Part shown: piece after piece, positions 43,142 through 52,995 of the stretch
Layout of the letters: every line of letters starts with the position of its first letter
How positions within the stretch are numbered: the stretch's first letter is position 1
Origin: Vibrio furnissii CIP 102972
Lineage (GTDB): Bacteria > Pseudomonadota > Gammaproteobacteria > Enterobacterales > Vibrionaceae
Assembly (NCBI RefSeq): GCF_000176175.1
Contig: NZ_ACZP01000018.1
Location: forward strand, 212,252 to 276,251
Direction of reading: 5' to 3'
DNA length: 64,000 nt
Program-made: the position numbers and the translations under genes
Notes under the pieces: model-generated
Told to the model about the DNA's origin: nothing
What the model saw: only the letters and a program-made list of their open reading frames with translations
Database searches by the model: none

Positions 43142-46051
43142 ATGACTTTTGCTTTGGGGCAACGCTGGATAAGCGATACGGAAAGCGATTTAGGTTTAGG
43201 TACAGTGGTCGCGATGGACGCTCGTACCGTGACACTGATGTTTGCTGCATCCGAAGAAAACCGCGTGTACGCACGTAATGATGCCCCGGTAACCCGTGTG
43301 ACGTTTAATGTCGGCGACGTGATTGACTGCCAAGAAGGCTGGTCGCTCACCGTGGAACAGGTGGTGGAAGAGAACGGTCTATTGACTTATCTGGGCACAC
43401 GTCAAGACACCGACGAATCGGGCGTCGCGCTGCGCGAAATTTTCCTCAGCAACCAAATTCGCTTTAACAAACCGCAGGACAAACTGTTCGCTGGTCAAAT
43501 TGATCGCATGGACAATTTTGTGCTGCGTTATCGCGCGCTGACCAACCAGTATCAACAACACAAGAGCCCGATGCGTGGCCTGTGTGGCATGCGTGCAGGC
43601 TTGATCCCGCATCAGTTGTACATCGCCCATGAAGTGGGCCGCCGTCATGCGCCGCGTGTGCTGTTGGCCGACGAAGTGGGCCTGGGTAAAACCATCGAAG
43701 CGGGCATGATCATTCACCAACAAGTGCTGTCTGGCCGCGCGGAACGTATTCTGATCGTGGTGCCAGAAACCCTGCAGCACCAATGGTTGGTGGAAATGCT
43801 GCGTCGTTTCAACCTGCATTTCTCCGTGTTTGATGAAGAGCGCTGCGTAGAAGCGTTCGCGGAAGCCGACAACCCATTTGAAACCCAACAGTTCGTCCTG
43901 TGTTCGCTCGACTTTCTGCGTAAGAGCCGTCAGCGTTTTGAACAAGCGTTGGATGCGGAGTGGGATCTGTTGGTGGTCGATGAAGCGCATCACTTGTCAT
44001 GGAGCCAAGACAAACCGAGCCGTGAATATCAAGTGATTGAAGCGTTGGCAGAGCGCACGCCGGGCGTGCTGCTGCTGACGGCAACGCCAGAGCAATTGGG
44101 CCGCGAAAGCCACTTTGCTCGTCTGCGTCTGCTTGATGCGGACCGCTTCTATGACTACGACGCGTTCGTGCAAGAAGAAGCGCAATACGAACCAGTGGCA
44201 GACGCGGTGAGCGCGCTGTTCTCTGGTCAGGCGCTGCCAAACGAGGCGAAAAACCAAATTACTGAGCTGTTGTCAGAGCAAGATGTCGAGCCGTTGTTCC
44301 GTGTGTTGGAAAGCCAAGCGGATGACGCCGAGAAGGCATCGGCACGCCAAGAGCTGATTGATAACCTGATGGACCGTCACGGCACGGGACGCGTGCTGTT
44401 TCGTAACACTCGCGCGGCAATCAAAGGCTTCCCGGTGCGCAATGTGCACTTGATGGCGATGGACATTCCACAGCAGTACACCACGTCGATGCGTGTTGCT
44501 GGCATGATTGGCGGCAAGCTCAGCCCTGAAGCACGTGCGATGAAAATGCTCTATCCGGAAGAGATCTTCCAAGAGTTTGAAGGCGACGACGCTAGCTGGT
44601 GGCAGTTTGATTCCCGTGTGAACTGGTTGCTTGAAAAAGTCAAAGCCAAACGCAGTGACAAGATTCTGGTGATCGCATCTCGCGCCAGCACTGCATTGCA
44701 ACTGGAACAAGCGCTGCGTGAGCGAGAAGGCATTCGTGCGACCGTCTTCCACGAAGGCATGTCGATTCTGGAACGCGACAAAGCGGCGGCGTACTTTGCC
44801 CAAGAAGAGGGCGGCGCGCAGGTGCTGATCTGTAGCGAAATCGGTTCGGAAGGTCGTAACTTCCAATTCGCCAGCCAATTGGTGATGTTCGATTTGCCAT
44901 TCAACCCAGACTTGCTGGAGCAGCGTATCGGTCGTCTTGACCGTATCGGTCAGAAGAACGACATCGACATTCATGTGCCTTACCTCAAAGGCACGTCGCA
45001 GGCGATTTTGGCGCGTTGGTACAACGAAGGCTTGAACGCGTTTGCGGAAACCTGTCCGACTGGCCGCGCGGTATACGATGAGTTTGCCGAACGCCTGATT
45101 CCGATTCTGGCTTCCGGCGATGACAGCGAGCTGGATGCGATCATCGATGAATCGGCCAAGATGAACAAGGCGCTCAAAGCGCAGCTTGAGCAAGGCCGTG
45201 ACCGCCTGCTGGAAATGCACTCTAACGGGGGCGACAAAGCAGAGCAGATTGCCAAGCAAATCGCCGCGACTGATGGCGACACCAATCTGGTGACGTTTGC
45301 GTTGAGCCTGTTTGATACCATCGGCCTTAACCAAGAAGACCGTGGTGAGAACGCGCTGGTGGTGACGCCGTCGGAGCACATGATGGTGCCGAGCTATCCC
45401 GGTTTGCCGTATGAAGGCGCAACCATCACCTTCGATCGTGATACCGCGCTGTCGCGTGAAGACATGCACTTTATCAGCTGGGAGCACCCGATGGTGCAAG
45501 GCGGCATCGACTTACTGATGAGCGAAGGCGTGGGCGTTTCTGCGGTCTCGCTGCTGAAAAACAAAGCGCTGCCCGTGGGCACGATTTTGCTTGAGCTGGT
45601 GTACGTGGTGGATGCGCAAGCCCCCAAACGCACCGGGATTAGCCGCTTCCTGCCACAAACGCCAATCCGCATGTTGATGGATGCGCGTGGCAATGATTTG
45701 TCGGCGCAGGTGGAGTTTGAAGCGTTTAACCGTCAGCTCAGCCCGGTGAACCGTCATTTGGCCAGCAAACTCGTGAGCTCAGTGCAAAACGATGTTCATC
45801 GTTTGATTACCGCCAGTGAAACGCCAGTGATGGAACAGGTGAAGGCGATTCGCGAGCAAGCGCAGAAAGAGATGCATCAAATCCTCAACGGGGAGCTAGA
45901 GCGTTTACAGGCACTTAAAGCGGTCAACCCGAACATTCGTGATGAAGAGATTGAGGTGCTGGAGCAGCAGATTGAGGAATTGACCGGTTACATCGCGCAG
46001 GCGCAGTACCAACTGGATTCCCTGCGCATGATTGTGGTCGCACACAACTAA
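43142..46051 (+). CDS. rapA: RNA polymerase-associated ATPase RapA (HepA)
   Basis: A 969-residue Swi2/Snf2 ATPase that binds RNA polymerase and helps recycle it after transcription. Two Tudor-like N-terminal domains (about 1-110; FALGQRWISDTESDLGLGTVV) precede helicase lobe 1 with Walker A LADEVGLGKTIEAG (175-188) and box II VVDEAHHL, then lobe 2 with CSEIGSEGRNFQFA and EQRIGRLDRIGQ, and a long C-terminal region. Full length for the family (E. coli 968). rluA follows, as in E. coli, but here an NRAMP gene is inserted on the opposite strand between them. Confidence 0.97.
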   Translation: MTFALGQRWISDTESDLGLGTVVAMDARTVTLMFAASEENRVYARNDAPVTRVTFNVGDVIDCQEGWSLTVEQVVEENGLLTYLGTRQDTDESGVALREIFLSNQIRFNKPQDKLFAGQIDRMDNFVLRYRALTNQYQQHKSPMRGLCGMRAGLIPHQLYIAHEVGRRHAPRVLLADEVGLGKTIEAGMIIHQQVLSGRAERILIVVPETLQHQWLVEMLRRFNLHFSVFDEERCVEAFAEADNPFETQQFVLCSLDFLRKSRQRFEQALDAEWDLLVVDEAHHLSWSQDKPSREYQVIEALAERTPGVLLLTATPEQLGRESHFARLRLLDADRFYDYDAFVQEEAQYEPVADAVSALFSGQALPNEAKNQITELLSEQDVEPLFRVLESQADDAEKASARQELIDNLMDRHGTGRVLFRNTRAAIKGFPVRNVHLMAMDIPQQYTTSMRVAGMIGGKLSPEARAMKMLYPEEIFQEFEGDDASWWQFDSRVNWLLEKVKAKRSDKILVIASRASTALQLEQALREREGIRATVFHEGMSILERDKAAAYFAQEEGGAQVLICSEIGSEGRNFQFASQLVMFDLPFNPDLLEQRIGRLDRIGQKNDIDIHVPYLKGTSQAILARWYNEGLNAFAETCPTGRAVYDEFAERLIPILASGDDSELDAIIDESAKMNKALKAQLEQGRDRLLEMHSNGGDKAEQIAKQIAATDGDTNLVTFALSLFDTIGLNQEDRGENALVVTPSEHMMVPSYPGLPYEGATITFDRDTALSREDMHFISWEHPMVQGGIDLLMSEGVGVSAVSLLKNKALPVGTILLELVYVVDAQAPKRTGISRFLPQTPIRMLMDARGNDLSAQVEFEAFNRQLSPVNRHLASKLVSSVQNDVHRLITASETPVMEQVKAIREQAQKEMHQILNGELERLQALKAVNPNIRDEEIEVLEQQIEELTGYIAQAQYQLDSLRMIVVAHN

Positions 46052-46065
46052 GTGCGCTGAAACGC

Positions 46066-46094
46066 AAAAGGCCTTCCAACGGAAGGCCTTTTTT
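46066..46094. terminator. Bidirectional terminator between rapA and the NRAMP gene
   Basis: A perfect 12-base stem AAAAGGCCTTCC / GGAAGGCCTTTT with a three-base loop, between converging genes. Confidence 0.93.
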
Positions 46095-46112
46095 GTGTCG
46101 GTGAGCTAGCGA

Positions 46113-47384
46113 TTACATCAACCACTGCCACCAGATGAACAGCGCCAGAAAACCAAATAGGTAAATCAGGCCGAGAATCGACAGCGCTTTGAGCTTCGGA
46201 CCCACTTTCAGCTCTTGCGGCAGCTCCGTGCGCGTCACCAGAATGTAGTTCAGCAAGGCAAATACGGGCGTGGTCATGAACGCCATGATCATCGCAAAGT
46301 TGAGAAGCGGCATCAGCGCTGACGCGAAGAACATGATGATCGCCAGGGCCGCCGCCGAGACCAGAATCATCCAGCCTTGTAACACTTTCGGGCTCTGCTC
46401 TGGCTGCTCTTTCAGCAGACGCTGTGATTCGGCAATCACGCGTGAGTAGCCATCAATCACCGTAATGGTACTGCCGAAAATACAGAAGAACGCGATCACC
46501 GCAATCAGGTAGCGTGACCACTCTCCGATGGTGGAGGCATACAAACCGACCAACTGATGCGAGAAGCCCACACCAGATTTCGACAGTTCGACACCGCTGC
46601 CATGCAATACCAACGCACCCAGCGCGAGGAAGACAATCGCCAGAATCGCGGTGCCAATGTAGCCGACGTTGAAGTCAAATAGCGCCGATTGCGGTGTGAC
46701 GCGTTGGTGACGACATTGACTTTTCAGCCACACAGACGTCAGGGATGAAATCTCAATCGGGGCTGGCATCCAGCCCATGGTCACCACCAAGAAGCCGATG
46801 GCTGCCAGTGTCCACGGCGATGGCGCTTCGGCAACGACAGTCGCGGGTGCTGGGTTAGCGGCAGCAATCACCACGGCCAGCAGCGTCGCGATGGTCAATA
46901 CCGCCATGATCACCTTCGACAGCGTATCCAGCGCTCGGTAGTGACCGGCAAACAGAATGATGAGGCACGTGGCGAGCACGATGCCAGACAACACCGGCAA
47001 CGACAGCTCAAACGGAATGAAGTAACTCAGCAAGCTGGCACTGAACATCAGCAGCGCTGCGGTGTTGACGATGCCGGAGAACACCGCCAGAACCGCAAAG
47101 ATCCACAGGTAAGGTTTGCCCATTTTGGCGTAACCTTCGACCAAGCTGTCGCCTGTGCCCATGGTGTACTGAACGCCTGCTTTGAAAAAGGGGTATTTAA
47201 ACAGGTTGACCAGCAGAATGAGGATCGCGAGTTGCCAGCCATAAATGGCCCCCGCTTTGGTCGAAGCCACCAGATGAGAGCCGCCAACGGCAGCAGCAGC
47301 CATCATGATGCCCGGACCCAAAGATCGAAGCAGTTGAGGTAAAGAGAGCCGTTGTTCGGATGAATAAGGGACGGCGTTTTCCAT
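46113..47384 (-). CDS. NRAMP-family transporter with an altered metal site
   Basis: A 423-residue membrane protein with about 11 helices and the general NRAMP layout. Helix 1 has LGPGIMMAAAAVGGSHLVAST, where classical Mn/Fe transporters have the metal-binding DPGN; here GGSH occupies that position. Helix 6 has GWMPAPIEIS in place of the usual MPHN region. It therefore belongs to a divergent branch usually annotated as divalent metal cation transporter, and its substrate cannot be given from sequence. It is a single gene inserted between rapA and rluA, with no recognised MntR or Fur site. Confidence 0.8.
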   Translation of the reverse strand: MENAVPYSSEQRLSLPQLLRSLGPGIMMAAAAVGGSHLVASTKAGAIYGWQLAILILLVNLFKYPFFKAGVQYTMGTGDSLVEGYAKMGKPYLWIFAVLAVFSGIVNTAALLMFSASLLSYFIPFELSLPVLSGIVLATCLIILFAGHYRALDTLSKVIMAVLTIATLLAVVIAAANPAPATVVAEAPSPWTLAAIGFLVVTMGWMPAPIEISSLTSVWLKSQCRHQRVTPQSALFDFNVGYIGTAILAIVFLALGALVLHGSGVELSKSGVGFSHQLVGLYASTIGEWSRYLIAVIAFFCIFGSTITVIDGYSRVIAESQRLLKEQPEQSPKVLQGWMILVSAAALAIIMFFASALMPLLNFAMIMAFMTTPVFALLNYILVTRTELPQELKVGPKLKALSILGLIYLFGFLALFIWWQWLM

Positions 47385-47643
47385 TCTTGTTCCTTATGAA
47401 TTGTTATGTTGTGTTTGATTGTGTTTATGATTCGCCTTGTCCTGCATGGGATTGGCTGATTTTTTTGTCAATACCCTTCATCAATATCACATTGATTGTT
47501 AGTGTCAATTTATACTTACAACTTCGGCGTAACTTTTTGTTCACGTCATGAAAGGGCGGTATCAAGCGTGAAGTGGCGCTGTGATGGCGGGGGCGCCGCG
47601 GCTGGCGCGACACCAAGGCGTGATTCAGAGGTGATGTTGGGTA

Positions 47644-47649
47644 TATAAT
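47644..47649 (+). promoter_or_regulatory. Probable -10 element for rluA
   Basis: A perfect TATAAT 40 bases before the rluA start. The -35 match (TGATTC at about 47621) is weak. Assigned by position. Confidence 0.45.
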
Positions 47650-47689
47650 GCGCCGTTTTTTATTATCAGCGCGTTTGCGAGAGAAATTT

Positions 47690-48427
47690 ATGGCAATGAC
47701 CGAGTACCACCCACCAACGGATCCGTGGATTGATGTGGTCTTTGAGGATGACTACATTCTGGCGGTAAACAAACCGTCCGGTTTACTTTCCGTGCCGGGC
47801 CGTCTGGCGGAGCACCACGATAGCATGTGGAGCCGCCTGCAAGCGCAATACCCGGAGATTCAAGTGGTGCACCGTTTGGACATGTCGACTTCGGGGCTGA
47901 TGCTGTTTGCCAAAGACAAGTACATGGAAGCGGCGCTCAAGAAACAGTTCCAATATCGTCTGACGCATAAAATTTATTACGCTCGCGTGTGGGGTGTGAT
48001 GGCGCAGGATGAAGGCGAGATCGATCTGCCGCTGATTTGCGATTGGCCAAATCGCCCGAAACAGATGGTTTGTCATGAAACAGGGAAACCATCGCAGACA
48101 TTGTTTCAGGTCGTCAAACGTGAAGCGCACACCACCGTGGTGCGCCTGCTGCCGATTACTGGCCGATCACACCAACTGCGAGTGCACATGCAGGCTCTCG
48201 GGCATCCGATTGTCGGCGATGAGTTTTACGCGCCGCAAGAAGCGATCGATTTTACTGATCGACTGGCGTTGCATGCCGCGGAGCTGAGCTTTTATCATCC
48301 TCGCAGTCATTGGTTACGTTCGATCTTTGTTCCGTGTGACTTCTATCCCGAAGCGCAGGAAGAGATATTGCAGCATTTCGATCCTGAGCGAAAATTGCCG
48401 GATTATAAAAAACTACCCCGTCCTTAA
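47690..48427 (+). CDS. rluA: 23S/tRNA pseudouridine synthase RluA
   Basis: Isomerises U746 of 23S rRNA and U32 of several tRNAs to pseudouridine. The 245-residue protein has the catalytic motif HRLDMSTSGLMLFAK with Asp64, the same number as the E. coli nucleophile, and the later TGRSHQLRVHMQALGHPIVGDEFY. ATG 47690 gives MAMTEYHPPTDPW; a 14-codon longer frame is rejected because its first residues fit no family member. Neighbour of rapA in the E. coli arrangement. Confidence 0.95.
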   Translation: MAMTEYHPPTDPWIDVVFEDDYILAVNKPSGLLSVPGRLAEHHDSMWSRLQAQYPEIQVVHRLDMSTSGLMLFAKDKYMEAALKKQFQYRLTHKIYYARVWGVMAQDEGEIDLPLICDWPNRPKQMVCHETGKPSQTLFQVVKREAHTTVVRLLPITGRSHQLRVHMQALGHPIVGDEFYAPQEAIDFTDRLALHAAELSFYHPRSHWLRSIFVPCDFYPEAQEEILQHFDPERKLPDYKKLPRP

Positions 48428-48472
48428 TCGATCATGTGTCATTGATGGCAGTGGGTAGGCAAAGGAGAAATT

Positions 48473-49435
48473 ATGGCTTTACCCACTGTTGTATTCCTCG
48501 ATCGCGCAACGATTCCCCGCCACATTCATGTGCCTGCACTGACGTTTTCCCATCGCTGGCAAGAGTTTGATTTCACCGCGCCGGAGCAGGTGATCGAGCG
48601 CCTGCAAGAGGCAGAAATCGTGATCACCAATAAAGTGGTGCTGAGCGCTGCGATCTTGGCGCAATTGCCGAAAGTGCGCTTAATTGCGGTGTCTGCCACG
48701 GGGTTCAACAACGTGGATATCGACTATTGCCGCGCCCACCACATTGCGGTGTGCAACGTGCAGGGGTATGCGACCCAGTCGGTGCCTGAGCATGTGGTCG
48801 CGATGATGTTTGCTCTGCGCCGGAATCTGATGGGCTATCACCACGATATTGCCGCTGGTGAATGGCAACGCAACAAGCAGTTCTGTTTCTTTACCCATCC
48901 GATTGGGGACATTGCGGGCAGCACGCTGGGTGTGGTCGGTGGCGGCACGTTGGGGCAAGGCACCGCGACACTGGCGAAAGCGCTGGGCATGACGGTGTTG
49001 TTTGCGGAACACAAAGATGTGTCGACTTGCCGCGCAGGCTACACGCCGTTTGAGCAAGTGTTGCAACAAGCCGATGTGCTGACGCTGCATTGTCCGTTAA
49101 CGGAAGCCACCCACCATCTGATTGGTGAAGCGGAGCTGGCGCAGATGAAACCGAACGCGCTGCTGATCAACGCGGGGCGCGGCGGTTTAGTGGATGAAGT
49201 GGCGCTGGTGGATGCGTTGAAAAGACGCCAGATTGCCGGGGCAGGGGTGGATGTGTTCACTCAGGAGCCCGCAGACATCACCAATCCGTTGGTTGCCAAT
49301 ATGGACTTACCCAATTTGCTGCTGACGCCACATGTGGCGTGGGGCAGTGATTCTGCGATTCAGCAGTTAGCCCATATTTTGATCGACAACATTCAGGCGT
49401 TTGTTGAAGGTCGCCAGCAGAATCGTATTGTTTGA
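48473..49435 (+). CDS. D-2-hydroxyacid dehydrogenase (HprA-like)
   Basis: A 320-residue NAD(P)-dependent dehydrogenase. The Rossmann motif GVVGGGTLG (153-161) fits GxGxxG; the family signature NAGRGGLVDEVALVDALKRRQIAGAGVDVF and the catalytic His in LLLTPHVAWGS follow. Closest by eye to glycerate/hydroxypyruvate reductases. The true substrate is not known from sequence. AAGGAG lies eight bases before the ATG. It may be cotranscribed with rluA, 45 bases upstream. Confidence 0.88.
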   Translation: MALPTVVFLDRATIPRHIHVPALTFSHRWQEFDFTAPEQVIERLQEAEIVITNKVVLSAAILAQLPKVRLIAVSATGFNNVDIDYCRAHHIAVCNVQGYATQSVPEHVVAMMFALRRNLMGYHHDIAAGEWQRNKQFCFFTHPIGDIAGSTLGVVGGGTLGQGTATLAKALGMTVLFAEHKDVSTCRAGYTPFEQVLQQADVLTLHCPLTEATHHLIGEAELAQMKPNALLINAGRGGLVDEVALVDALKRRQIAGAGVDVFTQEPADITNPLVANMDLPNLLLTPHVAWGSDSAIQQLAHILIDNIQAFVEGRQQNRIV

Positions 49436-49468
49436 CCTGCGCGTGTCTACAGCGTCAACGCAAGGCAA

Positions 49469-49498
49469 TAAAAAAGGCAGCGAATTCGCTGCCTTTTG
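49469..49498. terminator. Bidirectional terminator between the dehydrogenase gene and valS
   Basis: An inverted repeat AAAAGGCAGCGAA / TTCGCTGCCTTTT, essentially without loop beyond the central bases, flanked by A and T runs, between converging genes. Confidence 0.88.
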
Positions 49499-49516
49499 CT
49501 TGGGTGAAGGTCTGTG

Positions 49517-52378
49517 TTACAGCGCCGCGATGGTCGCTTGCTGCTCAGCCAGTTTCACCAAGGTTTCTTTGTAACCGTCTAGTTTTTCACGCTCTTTGGC
49601 GATGACCGCTTCTGGCGCTTTTGCAACAAAGCCTTCGTTGCTCAGTTTGCCTTCGATGCGTTTCACTTCACCTTCGGTTTTGGCGATTTCTTTCGCCAGA
49701 CGTGCCAGCTCAGCGTCTTTGTCGATCAGACCCGCCATTGGGATCATCAATTCAGACTTGCCAACCAGTGCTGTTGCGCACGCGGGTGTTTCTTCACCGG
49801 CAGTCAGCACGCGAACGTTTTCCAGTTTCGCCAAAGACATCAACACTTGTTTGTTCGCTTCCAGACGCGCAGCATCGCTGTCGCTTGCGGCTTTGAGCAT
49901 CACATCCAGTGGTTTACCTGGGTTGATGTCGTACTCGGCACGCAGGTTACGAATCGCGGTGATGAAGGTTTTCACCCACTCGATATCATCCAGCGCGTCT
50001 TGGTGGAAGTTCGCCGCATCAAACTGAGGCAGCGCCTGCAGCATGATGGTATCGCCTTCCACACCATCAACCAGTGGCTTGATGCTTTGCCAGATGGTTT
50101 CAGTGATGTATGGCAGAACTGGGTGAGCCAGACGTAGCGTTTTTTCCAATACGGTGATCAGGGTACGACGTGTTGCGCGTTGCTGCGCTTCACTGCCTTT
50201 CCACAGTACCGGTTTAGTCAGCTCTAGGTACCAGTCACAGAACTGGTTCCAGATGAACTCGTACAGCGTGTTCGCGGCCATATCCAGACGGTAGTTGTCG
50301 ATGTGCTCGTTGAACGCTTTGGCAGCCAGTTCAAACTGAGATTCGATCCATTTGTCTGCCAGCAAGTAGTCCAGCTCAGCACCTGCGCCAAAGCCACAAT
50401 CCTGCTCTTCTGTATTCATCATGACGTAACGGCTTGCGTTCCACAGTTTGTTACAGAAGTTACGGTAACCTTCCAGACGCTTCATATCCCAGTTGATATC
50501 GCGGCCAGTTGATGCCATTGCGGCCAGCGTAAAGCGCAGTGCGTCAGTACCGTAAGGTTCGATACCGTTTTCAAACGTTTTACGTGTGTTCTTCTCGATC
50601 TTCGCCGCCAGTTGCGGCTGCATCATGTTACCCGTGCGCTTGGTCACCAGTGACTCAAGATCGATGCCGTCGATCATGTCGATCGGATCCAGCACGTTGC
50701 CTTTCGATTTCGACATCTTGTCGCCGTTTTCGTCACGGATCAGACCGGTTACGTACACGGTTTTGAATGGCACTTGTGGTTTGCCGTCTTCATCTTTGAT
50801 GAAGTGCATGGTCATCATGATCATACGGGCAACCCAGAAGAAGATGATGTCAAAGCCGGTCACCAACACTTCGGATGGGTGGAAAACTTTCAGCGCGTCT
50901 GTTTTCTCTGGCCAGCCCAGTGTACCAAAGGTCCACAGTGCAGAAGAGAACCAAGTATCCAGTACGTCTTCATCTTGACTCAGTGCCACATCCGCAGGAA
51001 TGTTGTTGTCTGCGCGCACTTCGTCTTCGTTGCGGCCAACATAAACATTGCCTTGTGCGTCGTACCACGCCGGAATGCGGTGACCCCACCACAGTTGACG
51101 CGAGATACACCAGTCTTGAATATCACGCATCCAAGAGAAGTACATGTTTTCGTATTGCTTCGGTACGAATTGAATGTCGCCGTTTTCAACCGCTTCAACC
51201 GCTGGTTTTGCCAGAATGCCTGCGCGTACGTACCATTGGTCCGTCAGCATCGGTTCGATCACCACGCCACCTCGGTCGCCGTAAGGCACGGTCAGGTCGT
51301 GATCTTTAATTTCTTCCAGCAGACCCAGTTCGTCGAATTCTGCCACGATCGCTTTACGCGCAGCAAAACGCTCCATGCCTTGGTATTTCGCAGGAATCTC
51401 AGTGCCGTAAGCGGTGCTGGCTTCGCCGTTTGAGTTGAAGACTTCGGCTGCATCACGAATGTTCGCATCGAAAGTCAGAATGTTGATCATGGGTAGCTGG
51501 TGACGCTTACCGACTTCGTAGTCGTTGAAGTCGTGCGCTGGTGTGATTTTCACACAGCCGGTGCCTTTTTCCATGTCCGCGTGCTCATCGCCCACGATAG
51601 GAATGCGACGATCCACAAGCGGCAGAATGATCTCTTTACCGATCAGATCTTTGTAACGCGGATCTTCTGGGTTAACCGCAACACCGGTATCGCCCAGCAT
51701 GGTTTCAGGACGTGTGGTGGCGACCACAATGTAGTCTTTGCCTTCAGCCGTTTTCACGCCATCAGCCAGCGGGTAGCGGAAGTGCCACATGTGGCCTTTC
51801 ACATCTTTGTTTTCAACTTCTAGATCCGAAATTGCGGTGTGCAGTTTTGGATCCCAGTTGACCAGGCGTTTGCCGCGGTAGATCAGGTCGTCTTTGTACA
51901 GACGAACGAACACTTCCTGAACCGCTTTGTAGAAGCCGTCATCCATGGTGAAGCGCTCACGGTCCCAGTCGACAGACGCACCTAGGCGACGCAACTGTTT
52001 GGTGATGGTGCCACCGGATTCGTTTTTCCATTCCCAGATTTTGTCGATGAACGCATCACGACCGTAATCGTGTTTGGTTTTGCCTTCTTCGGCAGCGATC
52101 TTACGCTCAACAACCATCTGAGTTGCGATACCCGCATGGTCCGTACCCACTTGCCACAGCGTATTTTTACCTTTCATGCGTTGGCAACGGATCAAGGTAT
52201 CCATAATGGTGTCTTGGAAGGCGTGACCCATGTGCAGGCTACCAGTGACGTTCGGTGGCGGAATCATGATGCTGTACGCGTCTTTTGATGTGTCACCGTG
52301 AGGCTTAAAGTAGCCTTTCTCTTCCCAAGTCTTATACAGATCTTGTTCGATGGATGTTGGGTTGTATGTCTTTTCCAT
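49517..52378 (-). CDS. valS: Valyl-tRNA synthetase
   Basis: Charges tRNA-Val. The 953-residue class I enzyme has the HIGH motif as PPNVTGSLHMGHAF (about 41-54), an editing CP1 domain with TTRPETMLGDTGVAVNPED, KMSKS as GDKMSKSKGN, an anticodon-binding helical domain, and a C-terminal coiled coil (LIDKDAELARLAKEIAKTEGEVKRIEGKL region). Typical length. It follows holC and pepA on the same strand in the standard pepA-holC-valS order. Confidence 0.97.
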   Translation of the reverse strand: MEKTYNPTSIEQDLYKTWEEKGYFKPHGDTSKDAYSIMIPPPNVTGSLHMGHAFQDTIMDTLIRCQRMKGKNTLWQVGTDHAGIATQMVVERKIAAEEGKTKHDYGRDAFIDKIWEWKNESGGTITKQLRRLGASVDWDRERFTMDDGFYKAVQEVFVRLYKDDLIYRGKRLVNWDPKLHTAISDLEVENKDVKGHMWHFRYPLADGVKTAEGKDYIVVATTRPETMLGDTGVAVNPEDPRYKDLIGKEIILPLVDRRIPIVGDEHADMEKGTGCVKITPAHDFNDYEVGKRHQLPMINILTFDANIRDAAEVFNSNGEASTAYGTEIPAKYQGMERFAARKAIVAEFDELGLLEEIKDHDLTVPYGDRGGVVIEPMLTDQWYVRAGILAKPAVEAVENGDIQFVPKQYENMYFSWMRDIQDWCISRQLWWGHRIPAWYDAQGNVYVGRNEDEVRADNNIPADVALSQDEDVLDTWFSSALWTFGTLGWPEKTDALKVFHPSEVLVTGFDIIFFWVARMIMMTMHFIKDEDGKPQVPFKTVYVTGLIRDENGDKMSKSKGNVLDPIDMIDGIDLESLVTKRTGNMMQPQLAAKIEKNTRKTFENGIEPYGTDALRFTLAAMASTGRDINWDMKRLEGYRNFCNKLWNASRYVMMNTEEQDCGFGAGAELDYLLADKWIESQFELAAKAFNEHIDNYRLDMAANTLYEFIWNQFCDWYLELTKPVLWKGSEAQQRATRRTLITVLEKTLRLAHPVLPYITETIWQSIKPLVDGVEGDTIMLQALPQFDAANFHQDALDDIEWVKTFITAIRNLRAEYDINPGKPLDVMLKAASDSDAARLEANKQVLMSLAKLENVRVLTAGEETPACATALVGKSELMIPMAGLIDKDAELARLAKEIAKTEGEVKRIEGKLSNEGFVAKAPEAVIAKEREKLDGYKETLVKLAEQQATIAAL

Positions 52379-52470
52379 AGTGCTCTTTAATGGATACTTT
52401 GATGGTTAATTCGGTCAATCGCTATAAGTGAGTTCTCTTGCAAAGAGAGCTTAACTATAAGGATGAACCG

Positions 52471-52920
52471 CTACGGATAATGGATCTCGATGGTTTGCAG
52501 TTGATAACCCGCCTGACGGTACAACTTATAACGCTCGCGAGACCGCTGTTTCGCATTTTCTTCGTTGGGGACGAAGTCTACCACCTCTGCAAAGGCCTTC
52601 GCAAAGGTTGTATGATTATCGGCCAAATTTATTGCCAGCTGTCGGTTCCAAGAGGGTTTCACCCCCACATGGCCAATTTCAATATTGGTGCCGTATTTCG
52701 GCCCTTCCCCCACCAGATTATGGCCCAGAAAGTCTTTGGCTTCGACTTGCCAGAATCGCTCTGCAATCTGTTCAGCGTGCTGTTGCGTCGCGCACTGTAA
52801 ATACACTTTTGCCCCCTGACGAGCAAAGTGCTGACTCAGAAACACAACATACGCTTCAAAACCGGCTGCCGTGGCTTGCGGCGAGTCGGGTCGAACGATG
52901 TAAAACGTAGCGGTGGCCAT
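52471..52920 (-). CDS. holC: DNA polymerase III subunit chi
   Basis: A 149-residue clamp-loader accessory protein that binds SSB and psi (HolD). It begins MATATFYIVRPDSPQ and includes FLSQHFARQGAKVYLQCATQQHAEQIAERFW and GEGPKYGTNIEIGHVG, as in HolC. ATG 52920 has a GGAG site upstream; the 22-codon longer frame runs back into the pepA terminator and is rejected. It lies between pepA and valS. Confidence 0.93.
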   Translation of the reverse strand: MATATFYIVRPDSPQATAAGFEAYVVFLSQHFARQGAKVYLQCATQQHAEQIAERFWQVEAKDFLGHNLVGEGPKYGTNIEIGHVGVKPSWNRQLAINLADNHTTFAKAFAEVVDFVPNEENAKQRSRERYKLYRQAGYQLQTIEIHYP

Positions 52921-52954
52921 GGTGAACCGTGTCTCCTTGTGGGGTGAACTGGGA

Positions 52955-52984
52955 AAAACAAAAAAGGGCCTTGCGGCCCTTTTC
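52955..52984 (-). terminator. Terminator after pepA
   Basis: On the minus strand a nine-base stem AAAAGGGCC / GGCCCTTTT with a four-base loop and a T-rich tail (TTTTTTGTTTTT) starts 11 bases after the pepA stop and overlaps the holC upstream region, so holC-valS must have its own start or depend on readthrough. Confidence 0.85.
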
Positions 52985-52995
52985 ATGGATGAGGT

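Noticed and set aside
44273..45499. A 408-codon open frame antisense to rapA
   Set aside because: It lies wholly within rapA on the other strand, its product is rich in His/Arg/Gln/Val in a shadow-like pattern and it has no ribosome site or family. Long antisense frames are expected opposite GC-rich coding DNA.
47385..47689. MntR, Fur or Zur box ahead of the NRAMP gene
   Set aside because: I looked for palindromes of the known types in this A/T-rich gap and found none convincing.
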